The position numbers were made by a program, and so were the translations under genes. DNA of 64,000 nt, taken from Arenibacter sp. F20364. Lineage in GTDB: Bacteria; Bacteroidota; Bacteroidia; Flavobacteriales; Flavobacteriaceae. The notes under the pieces were generated by a model, which saw nothing but the letters and a program-made list of their open reading frames with translations, ran no database searches and was not told the DNA's origin. Location of the stretch: the NCBI RefSeq assembly GCF_023015905.1, contig NZ_JALKBD010000018.1, positions 1-64,000 on the forward strand, in the 5' to 3' direction. Positions 1 through 12,001 of the stretch are shown here, piece after piece (within the stretch, counting starts at the first letter, position 1; every line of letters begins with the position of its first letter).

Positions 1-269
1 GTAACACCATCACCGTCACAGTCTGCATTCTTCCATTCCGTGGACGGGCTACAGTTTTGATGTGCCAAGACAAAATCGCAGGGATCCAAAGGATCAGTAC
101 CGTCTTCTTTCTCTTTTTCGTTGGTTACACCGTCACCGTCACAATCAGCATTTTTCCAATTAGATGAAGGCGCGCAGTTTTGATGGGCCAAAATAAAATC
201 GCATGGATTATTTGGATCTGTACCGTCCTCATGTTCTTTATCATTGGTCACTCCGTCCCCATCACTATC
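1..269 (-). repeat. 123-bp tandem coding repeat (41-residue unit)
   Basis: The same motif recurs at 1, 124 and 247 with a period of exactly 123 bp, which is 41 codons. Two units are complete here and a third starts at the window edge. The units differ at many third-codon positions and at a few residues, so they are old coding duplications and not a recent expansion. Confidence 0.85.
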
Positions 270-566
270 CGTTGGAGGAACGGCCTTGGTGTATGTCTCA
301 AAAATTTCGGTCTTTAAAACTGTTGTATTTTTTGCATAAAGGAAATTAACAGAAAAAGGGCTCCAATAAAACATTTGCAAATGGCCTTCCACCTTCGAAG
401 ATATGTCCACATTATAACCAACAGTGAATATTCCATCCAATTTAGAAGAAACATTTTTGGGTACATCCGCATAAGAAGACATATTTCCAAAAAAACAAAA
501 GACAGCGATAAGCAAAATATTGGGAAACCATTTTTTCCTATATTTCACAAAAGTAATATTCTCCAT
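1..566 (-). CDS. Secreted protein with TSP3-like calcium-binding repeats (3' end cut by window)
   Basis: The gene reads leftward and runs off the window, so only the N-terminal 188 codons are seen. The first 35 residues form a signal peptide: a basic start, then a hydrophobic stretch ending near SSYADVP. A roughly 65-residue segment follows, and from about residue 98 repeats of 41 residues begin, each with an acidic DxDGDGVTN loop, an EDGTDP motif and a CDF...HQNC pair of cysteines. Such acidic loops resemble thrombospondin type 3 repeats, which bind calcium and often lead to a C-terminal OmpA or sorting domain in Bacteroidota; that C-terminus lies outside the window. The ATG at 566 was chosen because it directly precedes the signal peptide. 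A cell-surface or secreted location is inferred; the function is unknown. Confidence 0.8.
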   Translation of the reverse strand, partial: MENITFVKYRKKWFPNILLIAVFCFFGNMSSYADVPKNVSSKLDGIFTVGYNVDISSKVEGHLQMFYWSPFSVNFLYAKNTTVLKTEIFETYTKAVPPTDSDGDGVTNDKEHEDGTDPNNPCDFILAHQNCAPSSNWKNADCDGDGVTNEKEKEDGTDPLDPCDFVLAHQNCSPSTEWKNADCDGDGV

Positions 567-1158
567 AAATGATAGTTTTATATCAACTGATCACCATGGC
601 ACAATAGGTAAAAAATAAATGTAAGAAGTTGGGGCCAACTCCAATATTACATGCAAGATATATCTAAAAAATCAATACTCATAAGGTTTTTAAGCCATAA
701 ATTATATAAAATCTGCCAATAACCGTATTACTCGACAAAGTGTTAAAAAATCACAAAACCGACCTTGGACAAATTCAGTAAATCACGTAAAAATCGTTTG
801 TCAATTAGTATTTTATTGTAGGTTTTTTCGTAGGAAAAAAGTAAGCAAAAGGTGTGTTTTATTGCAATATCAAACGAATATTTTATAATTAACGACTAAA
901 ATTATCCTGCCTTAAAACCGGAAAAAAAGTTTACTTAAATTTTGGATCCTCCCAAAAAATCTAAATAACAATTTACCAACCACAAAAAGTATAATACAAC
1001 GAAGGCAAACCTAAACAAACCTCAAAAGAAAAATCCCAATAAGTCGACCAAAACCTAAGAAATAATATAATACCCCAATCAAATCTGAAATATCCATCAA
1101 TTAATATTTCTTTACAGTATTTACCGGCATATGCTGGTTAAAAAAAATTAATTTGACT
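567..1158. other. Long AT-rich intergenic region between divergent genes
   Basis: These 592 bases separate the leftward repeat protein from prfC. I see no ORF with a plausible start, no tRNA and no terminator hairpin. The stretch must hold the promoter of the leftward gene, but I find no good match to the Bacteroidota -7 element on that strand close to its start. Confidence 0.5.
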
Positions 1159-1166
1159 TATTTTTG
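1159..1166 (+). promoter_or_regulatory. Candidate -7 element for prfC
   Basis: TATTTTTG matches the Bacteroidota -7 consensus TAnnTTTG and lies 17 bases before the prfC ATG, so the transcript would have a leader of only about 10 bases. No clear TTG is seen at the -33 position; CTGG at 1134-1137 is the nearest candidate. Confidence 0.45.
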
Positions 1167-1183
1167 CCGAAATCAAATAATCA

Positions 1184-2773
1184 ATGAGTTTTAGGGAACA
1201 AATTGAAAGAAGAAGGACTTTCGGTATCATATCACATCCCGATGCGGGAAAAACAACACTAACAGAAAAACTACTGCTTTTCGGGGGTGCCATTCAGGAA
1301 GCGGGAGCCGTGAAAAACAATAAGATAAAGAAAACTGCTACCAGTGACTTTATGGAGATTGAAAAACAAAGGGGTATTTCTGTAGCTACCTCTGTTCTTG
1401 CCTTTATTTACAGAGACAAAAAAATAAATATCCTGGATACTCCTGGTCACAAGGATTTTGCGGAAGATACTTTTAGAACCTTGACCGCCGTTGACAGCGT
1501 TATAGTTGTTGTTGATGTTGCAAAAGGTGTGGAAGAGCAAACAGAAAAATTGGTAGAAGTTTGTAGAATGCGAAACATTCCAATGATTGTATTCATCAAC
1601 AAATTGGACCGGGAAGGTAAGGACGCTTTCGATTTGTTGGATGAGGTAGAACAGAAATTAGGTCTTTCTGTAACCCCTTTAAGTTTCCCCATAGGCATGG
1701 GTTATGATTTCAAAGGAATCTATAATATTTACGAAAAAAACATCAACCTTTTTAGTGGGGACAGCAAAAAGAATATTGAGGACACTATTGCTTTTGATGA
1801 TATAAACAACCCACAACTTGAAAAAATCATAGGCGCAAAAGCAGCTTCAGAACTTAGGGACAATTTAGAGTTGGTAAACGGAGTATACCCCCCATTTGAC
1901 AAGGAAAGCTACCTAAAGGGAACACAACAACCAGTATTTTTTGGTTCTGCCCTCAATAATTTTGGGGTAAGGGAATTATTAGATTGTTTTATAGATATTG
2001 CTCCCTCACCACGGCCCAAAATGGCTGAAGAACGCTTGGTACAAGCCAATGAAAAAGAGTTAACGGGATTTGTATTTAAGATACACGCCAATATGGATCC
2101 AAAGCACAGGGATCGTCTCGCATTCATAAAAATTGTTTCCGGAACTTTTGAAAGAAACAAACCGTATTTACACGTTAGGCAAAACAAAAAATTAAAATTC
2201 TCCAGTCCCAATGCATTTTTCGCCGAGAAGAAAGAAATTGTGGATATTTCCTATCCTGGGGATATAGTTGGTTTACATGACACCGGAAATTTTAAAATTG
2301 GAGATACCTTGACGGAAGGCGAAATTTTGCACTACAAAGGAATTCCTAGTTTTTCTCCAGAGCATTTTAGGTATATCAATAATGCCGATCCCATGAAGGC
2401 CAAACAGCTGAACAAAGGTATTGATCAATTGATGGATGAAGGGGTTGCCCAGTTATTCACCCTTGAAATGAACAATAGAAAGATTATAGGGACGGTAGGC
2501 GCCCTACAGTTTGAAGTAATACAATACCGTTTGGAGCATGAATATGGTGCAAAATGTACTTATGAAAATTTCCCGGTTTACAAAGCCTGTTGGGTAGATC
2601 CAAAAGACAAGAACAGCGAGGAGTTCAAAGAATTTAAGCGCGTAAAGCAGAAGTTTTTGGCCATGGACAAGAGAAAACAACTGGTTTTTCTTGCGGATTC
2701 CCAATTTTCATTGCAAATGACACAGCAAAAATACCCCAATGTAAAACTTCATTTTACTTCCGAATTCGACTAA
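1184..2773 (+). CDS. prfC: Peptide chain release factor 3
   Basis: This 529-residue GTPase recycles release factors 1 and 2 from the ribosome after peptide release. The GTP-binding motifs are all present: the P-loop SHPDAGKTT at residues 17-25, DTPGHKDF near 85-92 and NKLD near 139-142. Domains II and III follow, and the length matches bacterial RF3. The Ser-His-Pro-Asp form of the P-loop separates RF3 from EF-G and EF-Tu. It stands alone on the plus strand, with a candidate promoter just upstream and a strong terminator shared with the converging DUF3467 gene. Confidence 0.95.
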   Translation: MSFREQIERRRTFGIISHPDAGKTTLTEKLLLFGGAIQEAGAVKNNKIKKTATSDFMEIEKQRGISVATSVLAFIYRDKKINILDTPGHKDFAEDTFRTLTAVDSVIVVVDVAKGVEEQTEKLVEVCRMRNIPMIVFINKLDREGKDAFDLLDEVEQKLGLSVTPLSFPIGMGYDFKGIYNIYEKNINLFSGDSKKNIEDTIAFDDINNPQLEKIIGAKAASELRDNLELVNGVYPPFDKESYLKGTQQPVFFGSALNNFGVRELLDCFIDIAPSPRPKMAEERLVQANEKELTGFVFKIHANMDPKHRDRLAFIKIVSGTFERNKPYLHVRQNKKLKFSSPNAFFAEKKEIVDISYPGDIVGLHDTGNFKIGDTLTEGEILHYKGIPSFSPEHFRYINNADPMKAKQLNKGIDQLMDEGVAQLFTLEMNNRKIIGTVGALQFEVIQYRLEHEYGAKCTYENFPVYKACWVDPKDKNSEEFKEFKRVKQKFLAMDKRKQLVFLADSQFSLQMTQQKYPNVKLHFTSEFD

Positions 2774-2800
2774 ATGAAAACTCGATACCCATAAAACTAA

Positions 2801-2828
2801 AAAACCTTCTGTATTCACAGAAGGTTTT
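2801..2828. terminator. Bidirectional terminator between prfC and the DUF3467 gene
   Basis: A perfect 12-bp stem with a 4-base loop (arms 2801-2812 and 2817-2828) is flanked by an A run on the left and a T run on the right. It can therefore end both converging transcripts. Confidence 0.9.
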
Positions 2829-2835
2829 TTAATTA

Positions 2836-3147
2836 TTAAGCCTCACCCGTTGGACCAAAATTCAATGGAATTGGGGGCTGCTCATAATCCTTTATGGTAC
2901 CATGGGCTTTTTCAAAGCGACTAACATTATCGCCTAGCGCCTTTAAGAATTTCTTGGCATGCTGTGGGGTAAGTACAATTCTACTTTTAACCTTTGCCTT
3001 GGGAGCCCCGGGCATCATACTAATAAAATCTACTACAAACTCCGAAACAGAATGATTGATTATTGCTAGGTTGGAATATATACCCTCAGCCGTCTTTTCA
3101 TCCAATTCTATATTGATCTGTTTTTGGTTTTGATCTTTATCACTCAT
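2836..3147 (-). CDS. DUF3467 family protein
   Basis: This small acidic protein of 103 residues belongs to the DUF3467 family, recognised from the NINHSVSEFVVDF-like core (residues 28-43) and the segment RIVLTPQHAKKFLKAL (57-72). The family is widespread in Bacteroidota and its function is unknown. It is the last gene of the rplK-to-rpoC block on this strand, but a terminator lies between it and rpoC, so it is probably transcribed partly by read-through or from its own promoter in 3148-3220. No signal peptide or membrane segment is seen, so it should be cytoplasmic. Confidence 0.8.
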   Translation of the reverse strand: MSDKDQNQKQINIELDEKTAEGIYSNLAIINHSVSEFVVDFISMMPGAPKAKVKSRIVLTPQHAKKFLKALGDNVSRFEKAHGTIKDYEQPPIPLNFGPTGEA

Positions 3148-3220
3148 TATAAAAAATGATTATCTATTACTATTTAACTAAACGGCAATGTACAAAGAAC
3201 AATTTAATTGCCAATTGTCC

Positions 3221-3254
3221 AAAAAAAAACCTCGGTGAATAACACCGAGGTTTT
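3221..3254 (-). terminator. Terminator after rpoC
   Basis: A 12-bp stem (3226-3237 with 3243-3254, 5-base loop) is followed, reading leftward, by nine T residues. It starts 6 bases after the rpoC stop codon. Confidence 0.9.
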
Positions 3255-3260
3255 GATTAT

Positions 3261-6200
3261 TTAGAATTTCAATTCCTCTTTTCGGGCCATGATTTCATCG
3301 TATTCCTCTTTGGAACCTACAATGATATTTTCATAATCCCTCATTCCCGTTCCTGCTGGTATTTTATGTCCAACAATTACGTTTTCTTTCAATCCTTCCA
3401 GAGTATCTACCTTACCGCTTACCGCAGCCTCGTTAAGTACTTTGGTCGTCTCTTGGAACGATGCGGCCGAGATAAATGATTTCGTCTGTAAGGAAGCACG
3501 TGTAATTCCTTGTAGGATAGGTGTGGCAGTTGCAGCCACAGCATCCCTGGCAGTAACCAAATTCTTATCATTTCTTTTAAGAATCGAGTTTTCATCCCTT
3601 AATTCACGAGCACTTACAATCTGGCCTGGTTTTAAGTTTTCGGATTCCCCGGCATCCTCTACTACTTTCTGTCCAAAAATCTCATCGTTCTCTTGGATGA
3701 AATCATCCTTGTGAACCAACTGATTTTCTAAGAAGATAGTATCTCCCGGATCCTCAATACGCACTTTACGCATCATTTGGCGAACCACTACCTCAAAGTG
3801 CTTATCATTGATCTTCACCCCTTGTAAACGATATACTTCCTGAACTTCGTTCACCAAGTACTGTTGTACAGCTGAAGGTCCTTTGATGGCCAAAATATCC
3901 TCAGGAGTAATAGATCCATCGGATAATGGCATCCCGGCACGTACGTAATCATTTTCTTGAACAAGAATTTGATTAGACAATTTAACCAAGTATTTCTTAA
4001 CCTCACCCAATTTGGATTCAATGATAATCTCGCGGTTACCTCTCTTTATCTTACCAAAGGAAACAACACCGTCAATCTCGGAAACAACAGCAGGGTTGGA
4101 TGGGTTACGCGCTTCGAACAATTCGGTAACTCTTGGAAGACCACCCGTAATATCCCCAGCCTTAGCTGATTTACGTGGTATCTTGACCAAGATCTTACCT
4201 TCACTGATCTTGTCACCATTATCCACCATAATGTGCGAACCAACCGGAAGGTTATAAGAACGCAACACCTCATCCTTATTGTTCTTGATCAATAAAGTCG
4301 GTATTAATTTCTTGTTCCTAGATTCAGAAATTACTTTTTCTTGGAATCCGGTCTGTTCATCAATTTCAACCTGATAGGTAACACCTTGTTCTATGTTCTC
4401 GTATGCGATCTGTCCCGGGAATTCTGAAACAATAACCCCGTTATATGGATCCCAAGAACAAATAACCTTACCTTTTTCGACTTTTTCGCCATTCTTAATG
4501 AACAACTGTGAACCGTAAGGAATGTTATTGGTACTTAGGGTTATTCCCGTCTTAGCATCAACAATCTTAATTTCTGATGTCCTAGAGATTACTATATCTG
4601 ATTTTTTACCTTCTCCATCTTGACTGGAAACTGTCCTTAAATCCTCAATTTCAGCAATTCCAGCAAATCTAGCCTCCAATTTGTTTTCTTCAGAGATGTT
4701 ACCGGCAATACCTCCCACGTGGAAAGTACGCAATGTCAACTGTGTACCTGGCTCACCGATCGACTGTGCAGCTACTACACCAACAGCCTCACCACGCTGA
4801 ACCATTTTATTGGTAGACAAGTTTCTTCCATAACATTTACCACAAATACCTTTCTGGGCTTCACATGTCAAGGCAGAACGTACCTCTACTTTTTCAACAG
4901 GGGATGCCTCTATCTTCTTGACATCGGATTCCATAATTTCTTGACCTGCCTTTAAAAGCAATTCTTCCGAAATAGGATCATAAACATCATGTAACGAAAC
5001 CCTACCAAGAATACGCTCCCCTAAAGTCTCGACAATCTCTTCATTTTTCTTGAGTGCCTCTACCTGAACCCCTCTCAGCGTTTCACAATCCTCAATATTG
5101 ATAATAACATCTTGGGAAACATCTACCAAACGACGCGTTAGATAACCCGCATCTGCAGTTTTCAAGGCCGTATCCGCAAGACCTTTACGTGCACCGTGAG
5201 TAGATATAAAGTATTCAAGAATGGATAGACCCTCTTTAAAGTTGGACAAAATAGGATTTTCAATAATTTCCCCACCACCAGCTGTAGATTTCTTAGGCTT
5301 CGCCATCAATCCACGCATACCGGTCAGCTGACGAATCTGCTCCTTGGAACCCCTTGCTCCAGAATCCAACATCATATACACAGAGTTAAATCCTTGCTGA
5401 TCTTCACGAATACGCTTCATTGCCAATTCTGTCAACATGGCATTGGTAGAGGTCCAAACGTCAATAACCTGATTGTAACGTTCGTTATTGGTAATAAGCC
5501 CCATGTTATAGTTGGCCATAATACCATCTACCTGCGTATTGGCATCGGCAATCATTTCATGCTTCTCTGGCGGAATAATAATATCTCCCAAGCTAAAGGA
5601 CAATCCACCTTTAAAAGCGAATTCATATCCCATAGTCTTAATCTTATCCAAGAACTCCGCTGTTGTTGGCACATCAGTAACACTTAAAATATTACCAATA
5701 ATATCCCTTAGCGATTTCTTGTTCAAAACCTCATTGATGTAACCGGCCTGTTCTGGAACTACCATGTTAAACAATACCCTACCGACTGTTGTTGGTATGA
5801 TCTGATTAACCAATTCACCAGCTTCATTAAAATCTTTTGCACGTACCTTAATACCCGCGTTAAGTTCCAGTTTACCTTCATTAAAGGCAATTACCACCTC
5901 TTCATAAGAATAGAAAGTAAGTCCTTCTCCTTTAACCACTAACTCTGGGGTAGACTTCTTTTCTTTGGTCATATAATATAGACCCAAGACCATATCCTGA
6001 GAAGGTACGGTAATAGGCGAACCATTTGCAGGGTTCAGGATATTATGTGATGCCAACATTAAAAGTTGTGCCTCCAAAATAGCCTCAGGTCCCAAAGGCA
6101 AATGAACTGCCATTTGATCCCCATCAAAATCCGCGTTAAATGCAGTACAAACCAGAGGGTGCAAACGTATAGCCTTACCTTCTATAAGTTTTGGCTGGAA

Positions 6201-7559
6201 TGCTTGAATACCTAGTCTGTGCAATGTAGGAGCACGGTTCAACAATACTGGATGTCCTTTTAAAACATTTTCAAGAATATCCCAAACTACCGGCTCTTTC
6301 TTATCTATAATCTTCTTAGCAGATTTCACCGTTTTTACAATACCCCTTTCAATCAACTTACGGATTACAAATGGCTTGTAAAGTTCGGCTGCCATATCTT
6401 TTGGCAGACCGCATTCAAACAACTGCATTTCCGGCCCAACGACGATTACGGAACGAGCGGAATAATCCACACGTTTACCCAAAAGGTTCTGACGGAAACG
6501 ACCTTGCTTTCCTTTCAATGAATCTGAAAGTGACTTAAGCGGCCTATTGGATTCAGTTTTAACTGCAGATGCCTTACGCGTGTTATCGAATAAAGAATCC
6601 ACTGCCTCTTGAAGCATACGCTTCTCATTTCTAAGAATAACTTCTGGCGCCTTGATCTCTACCAATCTCTTAAGACGGTTGTTTCTAATGATAACCCTTC
6701 TGTAAAGATCGTTCAGATCCGAAGTTGCAAAACGACCACCATCCAATGGTACCAATGGACGTAATTCAGGTGGAATAACAGGGATTACCTTCATGATCAT
6801 CCAATCCGGTCTGTTCTCCCTATTTTCCTGTGATTCCCTCAAAGCTTCAACTACTTGAAGTCTTTTTAAGGCCTCGGTCTTACGTTGTTTGGAAGTTTCG
6901 GTATTCGCCTTATGTCTTAATTCATAAGACAATTGGCTCAAGTCTATTCTAGCCAAAAGATCAATAAGACATTCCGCACCCATTTTAGCGATAAACTTAT
7001 TTGGGTCGGAATCTTCCAAGTATTGATTCTCTTGTGGAATGGACTCCAATATATTTAAATACTCCTCTTCGCTCAAGAAATCCATTTTTTGGATTTCCTC
7101 ACCGTCCGGTCCTTTGGCAATACCTGGCTGAATTACTACATAACGCTCGTAGTAAATTATCATATCCAATTTCTTGGAAGGTAAACCTAAAAGGTAACCA
7201 ATTTTATTGGGCAGGGAGCGGAAATACCAGATATGGGCAACAGGAACTACCAAATTAATGTGTCCTACCCTATCTCTACGTACCTTTTTCTCCGTTACTT
7301 CTACCCCACAACGATCACAAACAATCCCACGGTAACGGATTCTTTTATACTTTCCACAGGCACACTCGTAATCCTTTACAGGACCAAAAATACGCTCACA
7401 AAATAGACCATCCCGCTCAGGTTTGTGCGTTCTATAGTTAATAGTTTCAGGTTTTAAAACCTCACCTCTTGACTCTGCCAAAATAGCTTCTGGAGATGCC
7501 AAACCGATTGAAATTTTATCGAACCTTTTAATGGTATTATTATCTTTTAGTCTAGCCAT
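3261..7559 (-). CDS. rpoC: DNA-directed RNA polymerase subunit beta'
   Basis: This 1432-residue protein is the beta' subunit of RNA polymerase. The N-terminal zinc site has cysteines at 66, 68, 81 and 84. The catalytic magnesium loop [12 protein letters not shown] holds Asp477, Asp479 and Asp481. The second zinc cluster ([11 protein letters not shown]) and the trigger-loop region [13 protein letters not shown] follow in the C-terminal half. Its length is typical of Bacteroidota. It starts 62 bases downstream of rpoB and is almost certainly cotranscribed with it; a terminator follows directly. Confidence 0.98.
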   Translation of the reverse strand: MARLKDNNTIKRFDKISIGLASPEAILAESRGEVLKPETINYRTHKPERDGLFCERIFGPVKDYECACGKYKRIRYRGIVCDRCGVEVTEKKVRRDRVGHINLVVPVAHIWYFRSLPNKIGYLLGLPSKKLDMIIYYERYVVIQPGIAKGPDGEEIQKMDFLSEEEYLNILESIPQENQYLEDSDPNKFIAKMGAECLIDLLARIDLSQLSYELRHKANTETSKQRKTEALKRLQVVEALRESQENRENRPDWMIMKVIPVIPPELRPLVPLDGGRFATSDLNDLYRRVIIRNNRLKRLVEIKAPEVILRNEKRMLQEAVDSLFDNTRKASAVKTESNRPLKSLSDSLKGKQGRFRQNLLGKRVDYSARSVIVVGPEMQLFECGLPKDMAAELYKPFVIRKLIERGIVKTVKSAKKIIDKKEPVVWDILENVLKGHPVLLNRAPTLHRLGIQAFQPKLIEGKAIRLHPLVCTAFNADFDGDQMAVHLPLGPEAILEAQLLMLASHNILNPANGSPITVPSQDMVLGLYYMTKEKKSTPELVVKGEGLTFYSYEEVVIAFNEGKLELNAGIKVRAKDFNEAGELVNQIIPTTVGRVLFNMVVPEQAGYINEVLNKKSLRDIIGNILSVTDVPTTAEFLDKIKTMGYEFAFKGGLSFSLGDIIIPPEKHEMIADANTQVDGIMANYNMGLITNNERYNQVIDVWTSTNAMLTELAMKRIREDQQGFNSVYMMLDSGARGSKEQIRQLTGMRGLMAKPKKSTAGGGEIIENPILSNFKEGLSILEYFISTHGARKGLADTALKTADAGYLTRRLVDVSQDVIINIEDCETLRGVQVEALKKNEEIVETLGERILGRVSLHDVYDPISEELLLKAGQEIMESDVKKIEASPVEKVEVRSALTCEAQKGICGKCYGRNLSTNKMVQRGEAVGVVAAQSIGEPGTQLTLRTFHVGGIAGNISEENKLEARFAGIAEIEDLRTVSSQDGEGKKSDIVISRTSEIKIVDAKTGITLSTNNIPYGSQLFIKNGEKVEKGKVICSWDPYNGVIVSEFPGQIAYENIEQGVTYQVEIDEQTGFQEKVISESRNKKLIPTLLIKNNKDEVLRSYNLPVGSHIMVDNGDKISEGKILVKIPRKSAKAGDITGGLPRVTELFEARNPSNPAVVSEIDGVVSFGKIKRGNREIIIESKLGEVKKYLVKLSNQILVQENDYVRAGMPLSDGSITPEDILAIKGPSAVQQYLVNEVQEVYRLQGVKINDKHFEVVVRQMMRKVRIEDPGDTIFLENQLVHKDDFIQENDEIFGQKVVEDAGESENLKPGQIVSARELRDENSILKRNDKNLVTARDAVAATATPILQGITRASLQTKSFISAASFQETTKVLNEAAVSGKVDTLEGLKENVIVGHKIPAGTGMRDYENIIVGSKEEYDEIMARKEELKF

Positions 7560-7621
7560 AACTATATTCTGATACTAATTTAATTCTTGTTATTAGGAAT
7601 AGTGTTCAAAACCAATCCTTG

Positions 7622-10600
7622 TTATTCTTCCAATCTAATATCCAAACCTAATCCCTTAAGTTCGTGCATTAATACGTTGAAAGATTCTGGCAAACCAGGT
7701 TCTGGCATGGTCTCTCCTTTTACGATAGACTCATACGTTTTAGCCCTACCTATAACATCATCCGATTTAACGGTCAATATTTCACGTAGAGTAGCTGAGG
7801 CACCATATGCTTCCAGCGCCCAAACTTCCATCTCTCCAAAACGCTGTCCACCAAATTGTGCTTTACCGCCCAATGGCTGCTGCGTAATAAGTGAGTATGG
7901 TCCAATTGAACGAGCGTGCATCTTATCATCTACCATATGTCCTAATTTCAACATATAGATAACCCCAACTGTCGCCGGCTGATCAAAACGCTGACCCGTA
8001 CCACCATCGTGAAGATAGGTATGTCCAAATCTTGGGATTCCAGCTTCATCGGTATAGGCATTGATTTCTTCCAAGGTAGCACCGTCAAAAATTGGGGTCG
8101 CATATTTCTTCCCTAATTTTAAACCAGCCCATCCTAAAACAGTTTCATATATCTGTCCAATGTTCATACGGGAAGGTACCCCCAACGGATTCAATACGAT
8201 ATCCACAGGCGTTCCGTCCTCTAGGAACGGCATGTCCTCATGACGTACAATTCTGGAAACGATACCTTTGTTTCCGTGACGACCTGCCATTTTATCACCA
8301 ACCTTAAGTTTACGCTTTTTAGCAATATAAACTTTGGCCAATTTCATAATACCGGCAGGCAATTCATCTCCTACAGAAATAGTGAACTTATCTCTTCTTA
8401 GGTTACCTTGAAGATCGTTCAATTTTATCTTATAGTTGTGCAAAAGATCGGTTACCATGGTATTGCTTTCCTTATCCGTTGTCCAACTTCCTCCAACCAA
8501 ATGGGCGAAATCGTCAACTGCGTTCAACATTTTCATGGTATACTTCTTTCCTTTTGGCAGCACTTCTTCGCCAAGGTCGTTCAATACCCCTTGTGAAGTT
8601 TTACCGTTGACCAATGTAAATAGCTTTTCGACCAATACATCTTTCAATTGTTGGAATTTTACTTCGTATTCCAATTCCAATTTGGAAAGCTCTTCCTTGT
8701 CCTCGGAACGTTTACGCTTATCTTTTACAGATCTTGAGAACAATTTCTTATCAATAACAACCCCTCTAAGTGATGGGGATGCCTTTAGTGATGCATCTTT
8801 TACGTCACCAGCTTTGTCACCAAAAATAGCTCGTAATAATTTTTCTTCCGGAGTAGGATCTGACTCACCTTTGGGAGTGATCTTACCTATCAAAATATCT
8901 CCAGGCTTAACTTCCGCTCCAATACGGATCATTCCGTATTCATCCAAATCCTTGGTTGCTTCTTCAGAAACGTTGGGGATATCATTGGTCAACTCTTCAG
9001 CTCCCAATTTGGTATCCCTTACCTCCAAGGCGTACTCATCAACGTGGATAGACGTAAAGATGTCCTCACGAACCACTTTTTCAGAAATTACGATCGCATC
9101 CTCAAAGTTATAACCTTTCCATGGCATAAAAGCCACAACCAAGTTTCTACCTAAGGCCAGTTCACCACTTTCCGTTGCATAACCTTCACAAAGCACCTGA
9201 CCCTTTTTAACCTTGTAACCCTTTTTAACAATAGGCTTAAGGTTAATACTGGTCCCTTGGTTTGTTTTTCTAAATTTTACCAATTCATAAGTCTTGGAAT
9301 CTTCTTCGAAGCTCACCAATCTTTGCTCTTCGGTACGGTCGTATTTAATAGTGATTTTTTGGGAATCAACATATTCTATAACCCCATCTCCTTCAGCATT
9401 GATCAATACCCTTGAATCTGACGCCACTTGACGCTCCAAACCTGTACCTACAATAGGTGATTCCGGCTTCAATAATGGAACTGCCTGACGCATCATGTTA
9501 GATCCCATCAAGGCCCTGTTGGCATCATCATGTTCCAAAAATGGAATCAAAGATGCCGAAATAGACGCTATCTGGTTTGGCGCAACATCGGTATAATGAA
9601 TTTCCGCAGGATCTACTACAGGAAAATCACCTTCTTCCCTTGCAATTACCTTTTCAGCCGTAATTGATCCTTTTTCATCCATAGGAATGTTTGCCTGGGC
9701 AATTTTCATTCCTTCTTCCTCTTCTGCACTTAGATAGGTGAAATCTTCAATGTTCACCGCACCGTTCTCTACCTTGCGATATGGTGTTTCCAAGAAGCCC
9801 ATTGGGTTTACCTTGGCAAATACCGAAAGTGAGGATATTAGTCCAATGTTCGGTCCTTCTGGAGTTTCAATAGGACAAAGTCTACCGTAGTGCGTATAGT
9901 GGACGTCACGTACCTCAAACCCTGCTCTTTCCCTTGAAAGACCACCTGGTCCCAATGCTGACAATCTTCTCTTGTGCGTAATCTCGGCCAATGGATTTGT
10001 TTGATCCATGAACTGCGATAACTGGTTAGTACCAAAGAAAGAGTTGATTACCGAAGACAAAGTCTTGGCATTGATCAAATCTATCGGGGTAAACACCTCG
10101 TTATCACGTACGTTCATACGCTCGCGAATTGTTCTGGCCATACGGGCCAGACCAACACCGAATTGCTGGGATAATTGCTCACCAACAGTCCTTACCCTAC
10201 GGTTGGAAAGGTGGTCAATATCATCGATCTCAGCTTTTGAATTGATCAACTCGATCAAATATTTTATAATGGTAATGATATCTTCCTTGGTCAAGACCTG
10301 CTTGTCCATCCCAATATCCAATCCCAATTTTTTGTTCATTCTATAACGCCCAACCTCTCCAAGGTTATAACGCTGATCGGAGAAAAACAATTTGTCTATA
10401 ATTCCACGTGCCGTTTCCTCATCTGGCGGTTCAGCATTACGCAATTGACGATAAATATGTTCAACAGCTTCCTTTTCAGAGTTGGTAGGATCCTTTTGAA
10501 GGGTATTATGGATAATGGCATAATCGCTTTGTGCATTATTCTCTTTATGCAATAGAATAGTTTTCACATCTGCTTCCAATATCTCATTTATATGATCCTT

Positions 10601-11431
10601 TTCCAAAATAGTGTCACGGTCCAGGATAATCTCATTTCTCTCAATAGATACCACTTCACCGGTATCCTCATCCACAAAATCCTCATGCCATGTATTCAAT
10701 ACTCTTGCTGCCAATTTACGGCCCAAGACTTTTTTCAATCCGGCATTGGAAACTTTAACCTCTTCCGAAAGGTCGAATATCTCCAAAATATCCTTGTCCC
10801 TTTCAAAACCAATGGCTCTGAACAAAGTAGTAACCGGTAATTTTTTCTTTCTATCAATATAGGCGTACATTACACCATTGATATCTGTTGCAAATTCTAT
10901 CCAAGAACCTTTAAAAGGAATTACTCTGGCAGAATATAATTTAGTTCCGTTAGCATGGAAGGATTGACCAAAGAAAACCCCAGGTGAACGGTGCAATTGG
11001 GAAACAACAACACGTTCCGCGCCATTGATCACGAAGGTACCACTAGGAGTCATATAAGGAATAGTCCCTAAGTACACATCTTGTACAATAGTCTCAAAAT
11101 CCTCATGCTCTGGATCCGTACAATATAATTTTAATCTTGCTTTTAATGGAACACTATATGTAAGTCCACGCTCAATACATTCTTGAATGGAATATCTAGG
11201 TGGATCAATGAAATAATCTAAAAATTCTAATACGAACTGGTTCCTTGTGTCTGTAATGGGAAAGTTTTCCATGAAGGTGTTGTACAAGCCTTCATTGCCC
11301 CTTTCGTCAGATTTAGTTTCAAGTTGAAAAAAATCTTGAAATGATTTAATCTGAATGTCCAAGAAATCCGGATAATTCGGCGTGTTCTTAGCGGATGCGA
11401 AACTTATTCTTTCAGTCTGATTTGTGAACAT
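7622..11431 (-). CDS. rpoB: DNA-directed RNA polymerase subunit beta
   Basis: The 1269-residue beta subunit carries the expected conserved blocks, including the rifampicin region with [20 protein letters not shown] and LSALGPGG, where the residues usually changed in resistant mutants (Asp, His, Ser) have their sensitive form. The active-site segments [12 protein letters not shown] and [10 protein letters not shown] are also clear. The ATG at 11431 gives the usual N-terminus. It lies downstream of rplL, from which it is separated by 136 bases holding a partial terminator, so its expression is probably set by read-through from the ribosomal protein genes. Confidence 0.98.
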   Translation of the reverse strand: MFTNQTERISFASAKNTPNYPDFLDIQIKSFQDFFQLETKSDERGNEGLYNTFMENFPITDTRNQFVLEFLDYFIDPPRYSIQECIERGLTYSVPLKARLKLYCTDPEHEDFETIVQDVYLGTIPYMTPSGTFVINGAERVVVSQLHRSPGVFFGQSFHANGTKLYSARVIPFKGSWIEFATDINGVMYAYIDRKKKLPVTTLFRAIGFERDKDILEIFDLSEEVKVSNAGLKKVLGRKLAARVLNTWHEDFVDEDTGEVVSIERNEIILDRDTILEKDHINEILEADVKTILLHKENNAQSDYAIIHNTLQKDPTNSEKEAVEHIYRQLRNAEPPDEETARGIIDKLFFSDQRYNLGEVGRYRMNKKLGLDIGMDKQVLTKEDIITIIKYLIELINSKAEIDDIDHLSNRRVRTVGEQLSQQFGVGLARMARTIRERMNVRDNEVFTPIDLINAKTLSSVINSFFGTNQLSQFMDQTNPLAEITHKRRLSALGPGGLSRERAGFEVRDVHYTHYGRLCPIETPEGPNIGLISSLSVFAKVNPMGFLETPYRKVENGAVNIEDFTYLSAEEEEGMKIAQANIPMDEKGSITAEKVIAREEGDFPVVDPAEIHYTDVAPNQIASISASLIPFLEHDDANRALMGSNMMRQAVPLLKPESPIVGTGLERQVASDSRVLINAEGDGVIEYVDSQKITIKYDRTEEQRLVSFEEDSKTYELVKFRKTNQGTSINLKPIVKKGYKVKKGQVLCEGYATESGELALGRNLVVAFMPWKGYNFEDAIVISEKVVREDIFTSIHVDEYALEVRDTKLGAEELTNDIPNVSEEATKDLDEYGMIRIGAEVKPGDILIGKITPKGESDPTPEEKLLRAIFGDKAGDVKDASLKASPSLRGVVIDKKLFSRSVKDKRKRSEDKEELSKLELEYEVKFQQLKDVLVEKLFTLVNGKTSQGVLNDLGEEVLPKGKKYTMKMLNAVDDFAHLVGGSWTTDKESNTMVTDLLHNYKIKLNDLQGNLRRDKFTISVGDELPAGIMKLAKVYIAKKRKLKVGDKMAGRHGNKGIVSRIVRHEDMPFLEDGTPVDIVLNPLGVPSRMNIGQIYETVLGWAGLKLGKKYATPIFDGATLEEINAYTDEAGIPRFGHTYLHDGGTGQRFDQPATVGVIYMLKLGHMVDDKMHARSIGPYSLITQQPLGGKAQFGGQRFGEMEVWALEAYGASATLREILTVKSDDVIGRAKTYESIVKGETMPEPGLPESFNVLMHELKGLGLDIRLEE

Positions 11432-11471
11432 CTATGGACAAAATTTTGATCGTGAATACTATAATTGGGTT

Positions 11472-11489
11472 GTGTATGCCATTATACAC
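11472..11489. repeat. Inverted repeat in the rplL-rpoB spacer
   Basis: GTGTAT and ATACAC arms flank a 6-base loop. It lies between the rplL-rpoB hairpin and the rpoB start. It may be an RNA processing or folding element, but the stem is short. Confidence 0.35.
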
Positions 11490-11498
11490 GGTATGTAT

Positions 11499-11542
11499 AA
11501 AAAGGCTTAGGTCTAGCCACAAAAAGCGGAAAGACCTAAACC
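11499..11542 (-). terminator. Attenuator-like hairpin between rplL and rpoB
   Basis: Reading leftward, an 11-bp stem with one G-U pair (11542-11532 with 11514-11504) is followed by five T residues. The loop is 17 bases. The weak U tract suggests partial termination, so that ribosomal protein genes are transcribed more than rpoBC, as is known at the equivalent place in E. coli. Confidence 0.7.
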
Positions 11543-11567
11543 AAAATAATAATGGTTGTCGTTGCTA

Positions 11568-11948
11568 TTATTTAAGCTCAACTTCCGCTCCTGCTTCTTC
11601 CAAAGATTTTTTAATTCCTTCAGCTTCGTCTTTAGAAACACCTTCCTTAACGGCTTTTGGCGCGCTATCAACGATGTCCTTAGCATCTTTCAATCCTAAA
11701 CCAGTTAATTCCTTAACCAATTTAACTACTGCCAATTTAGAAGCACCAGCTGCTTTCAATACAACATCGAACTCTGATTTTTCTTCAGCAGCCTCACCAC
11801 CTTCAGCAGCACCGCCACCAGCAGCAACAGCAACTGCAGCAGCAGCAGGCTCTATACCATATTCTTCTTTTAATATATTAGCCAACTCATTTACTTCTTT
11901 TACTGTAAGGTTAACCAATTGTTCTGCGAAATCTTTTAAATCTGCCAT
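11568..11948 (-). CDS. rplL: 50S ribosomal protein L7/L12
   Basis: The 126-residue stalk protein recruits translation GTPases to the ribosome. The N-terminal dimerisation helices, an alanine- and glycine-rich hinge near residues 35-52 and the C-terminal factor-binding domain with the conserved segment [20 protein letters not shown] are all visible. It follows rplJ by 53 bases in the canonical order and is probably the most highly translated gene of the block. A partial terminator lies between it and rpoB. Confidence 0.97.
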   Translation of the reverse strand: MADLKDFAEQLVNLTVKEVNELANILKEEYGIEPAAAAVAVAAGGGAAEGGEAAEEKSEFDVVLKAAGASKLAVVKLVKELTGLGLKDAKDIVDSAPKAVKEGVSKDEAEGIKKSLEEAGAEVELK

Positions 11949-12001
11949 TTTTCTATCGTTTAATAAAATTTTAAAATATAATTGTTTTTAGTGCGTACGT
12001 A

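Noticed and set aside
1-269. CRISPR-like array
   Set aside because: The repeats are coding, adjoin without spacers and keep a 123-bp reading-frame period.
375-572. 65-codon ORF opposite the signal-peptide gene
   Set aside because: The minus-strand gene has a signal peptide and repeats; the plus-strand frame has no support.
8436-9113. 225-codon ORF on the plus strand opposite rpoB
   Set aside because: It is the serine-rich shadow of a highly conserved gene in another frame, with no start signal or family match.
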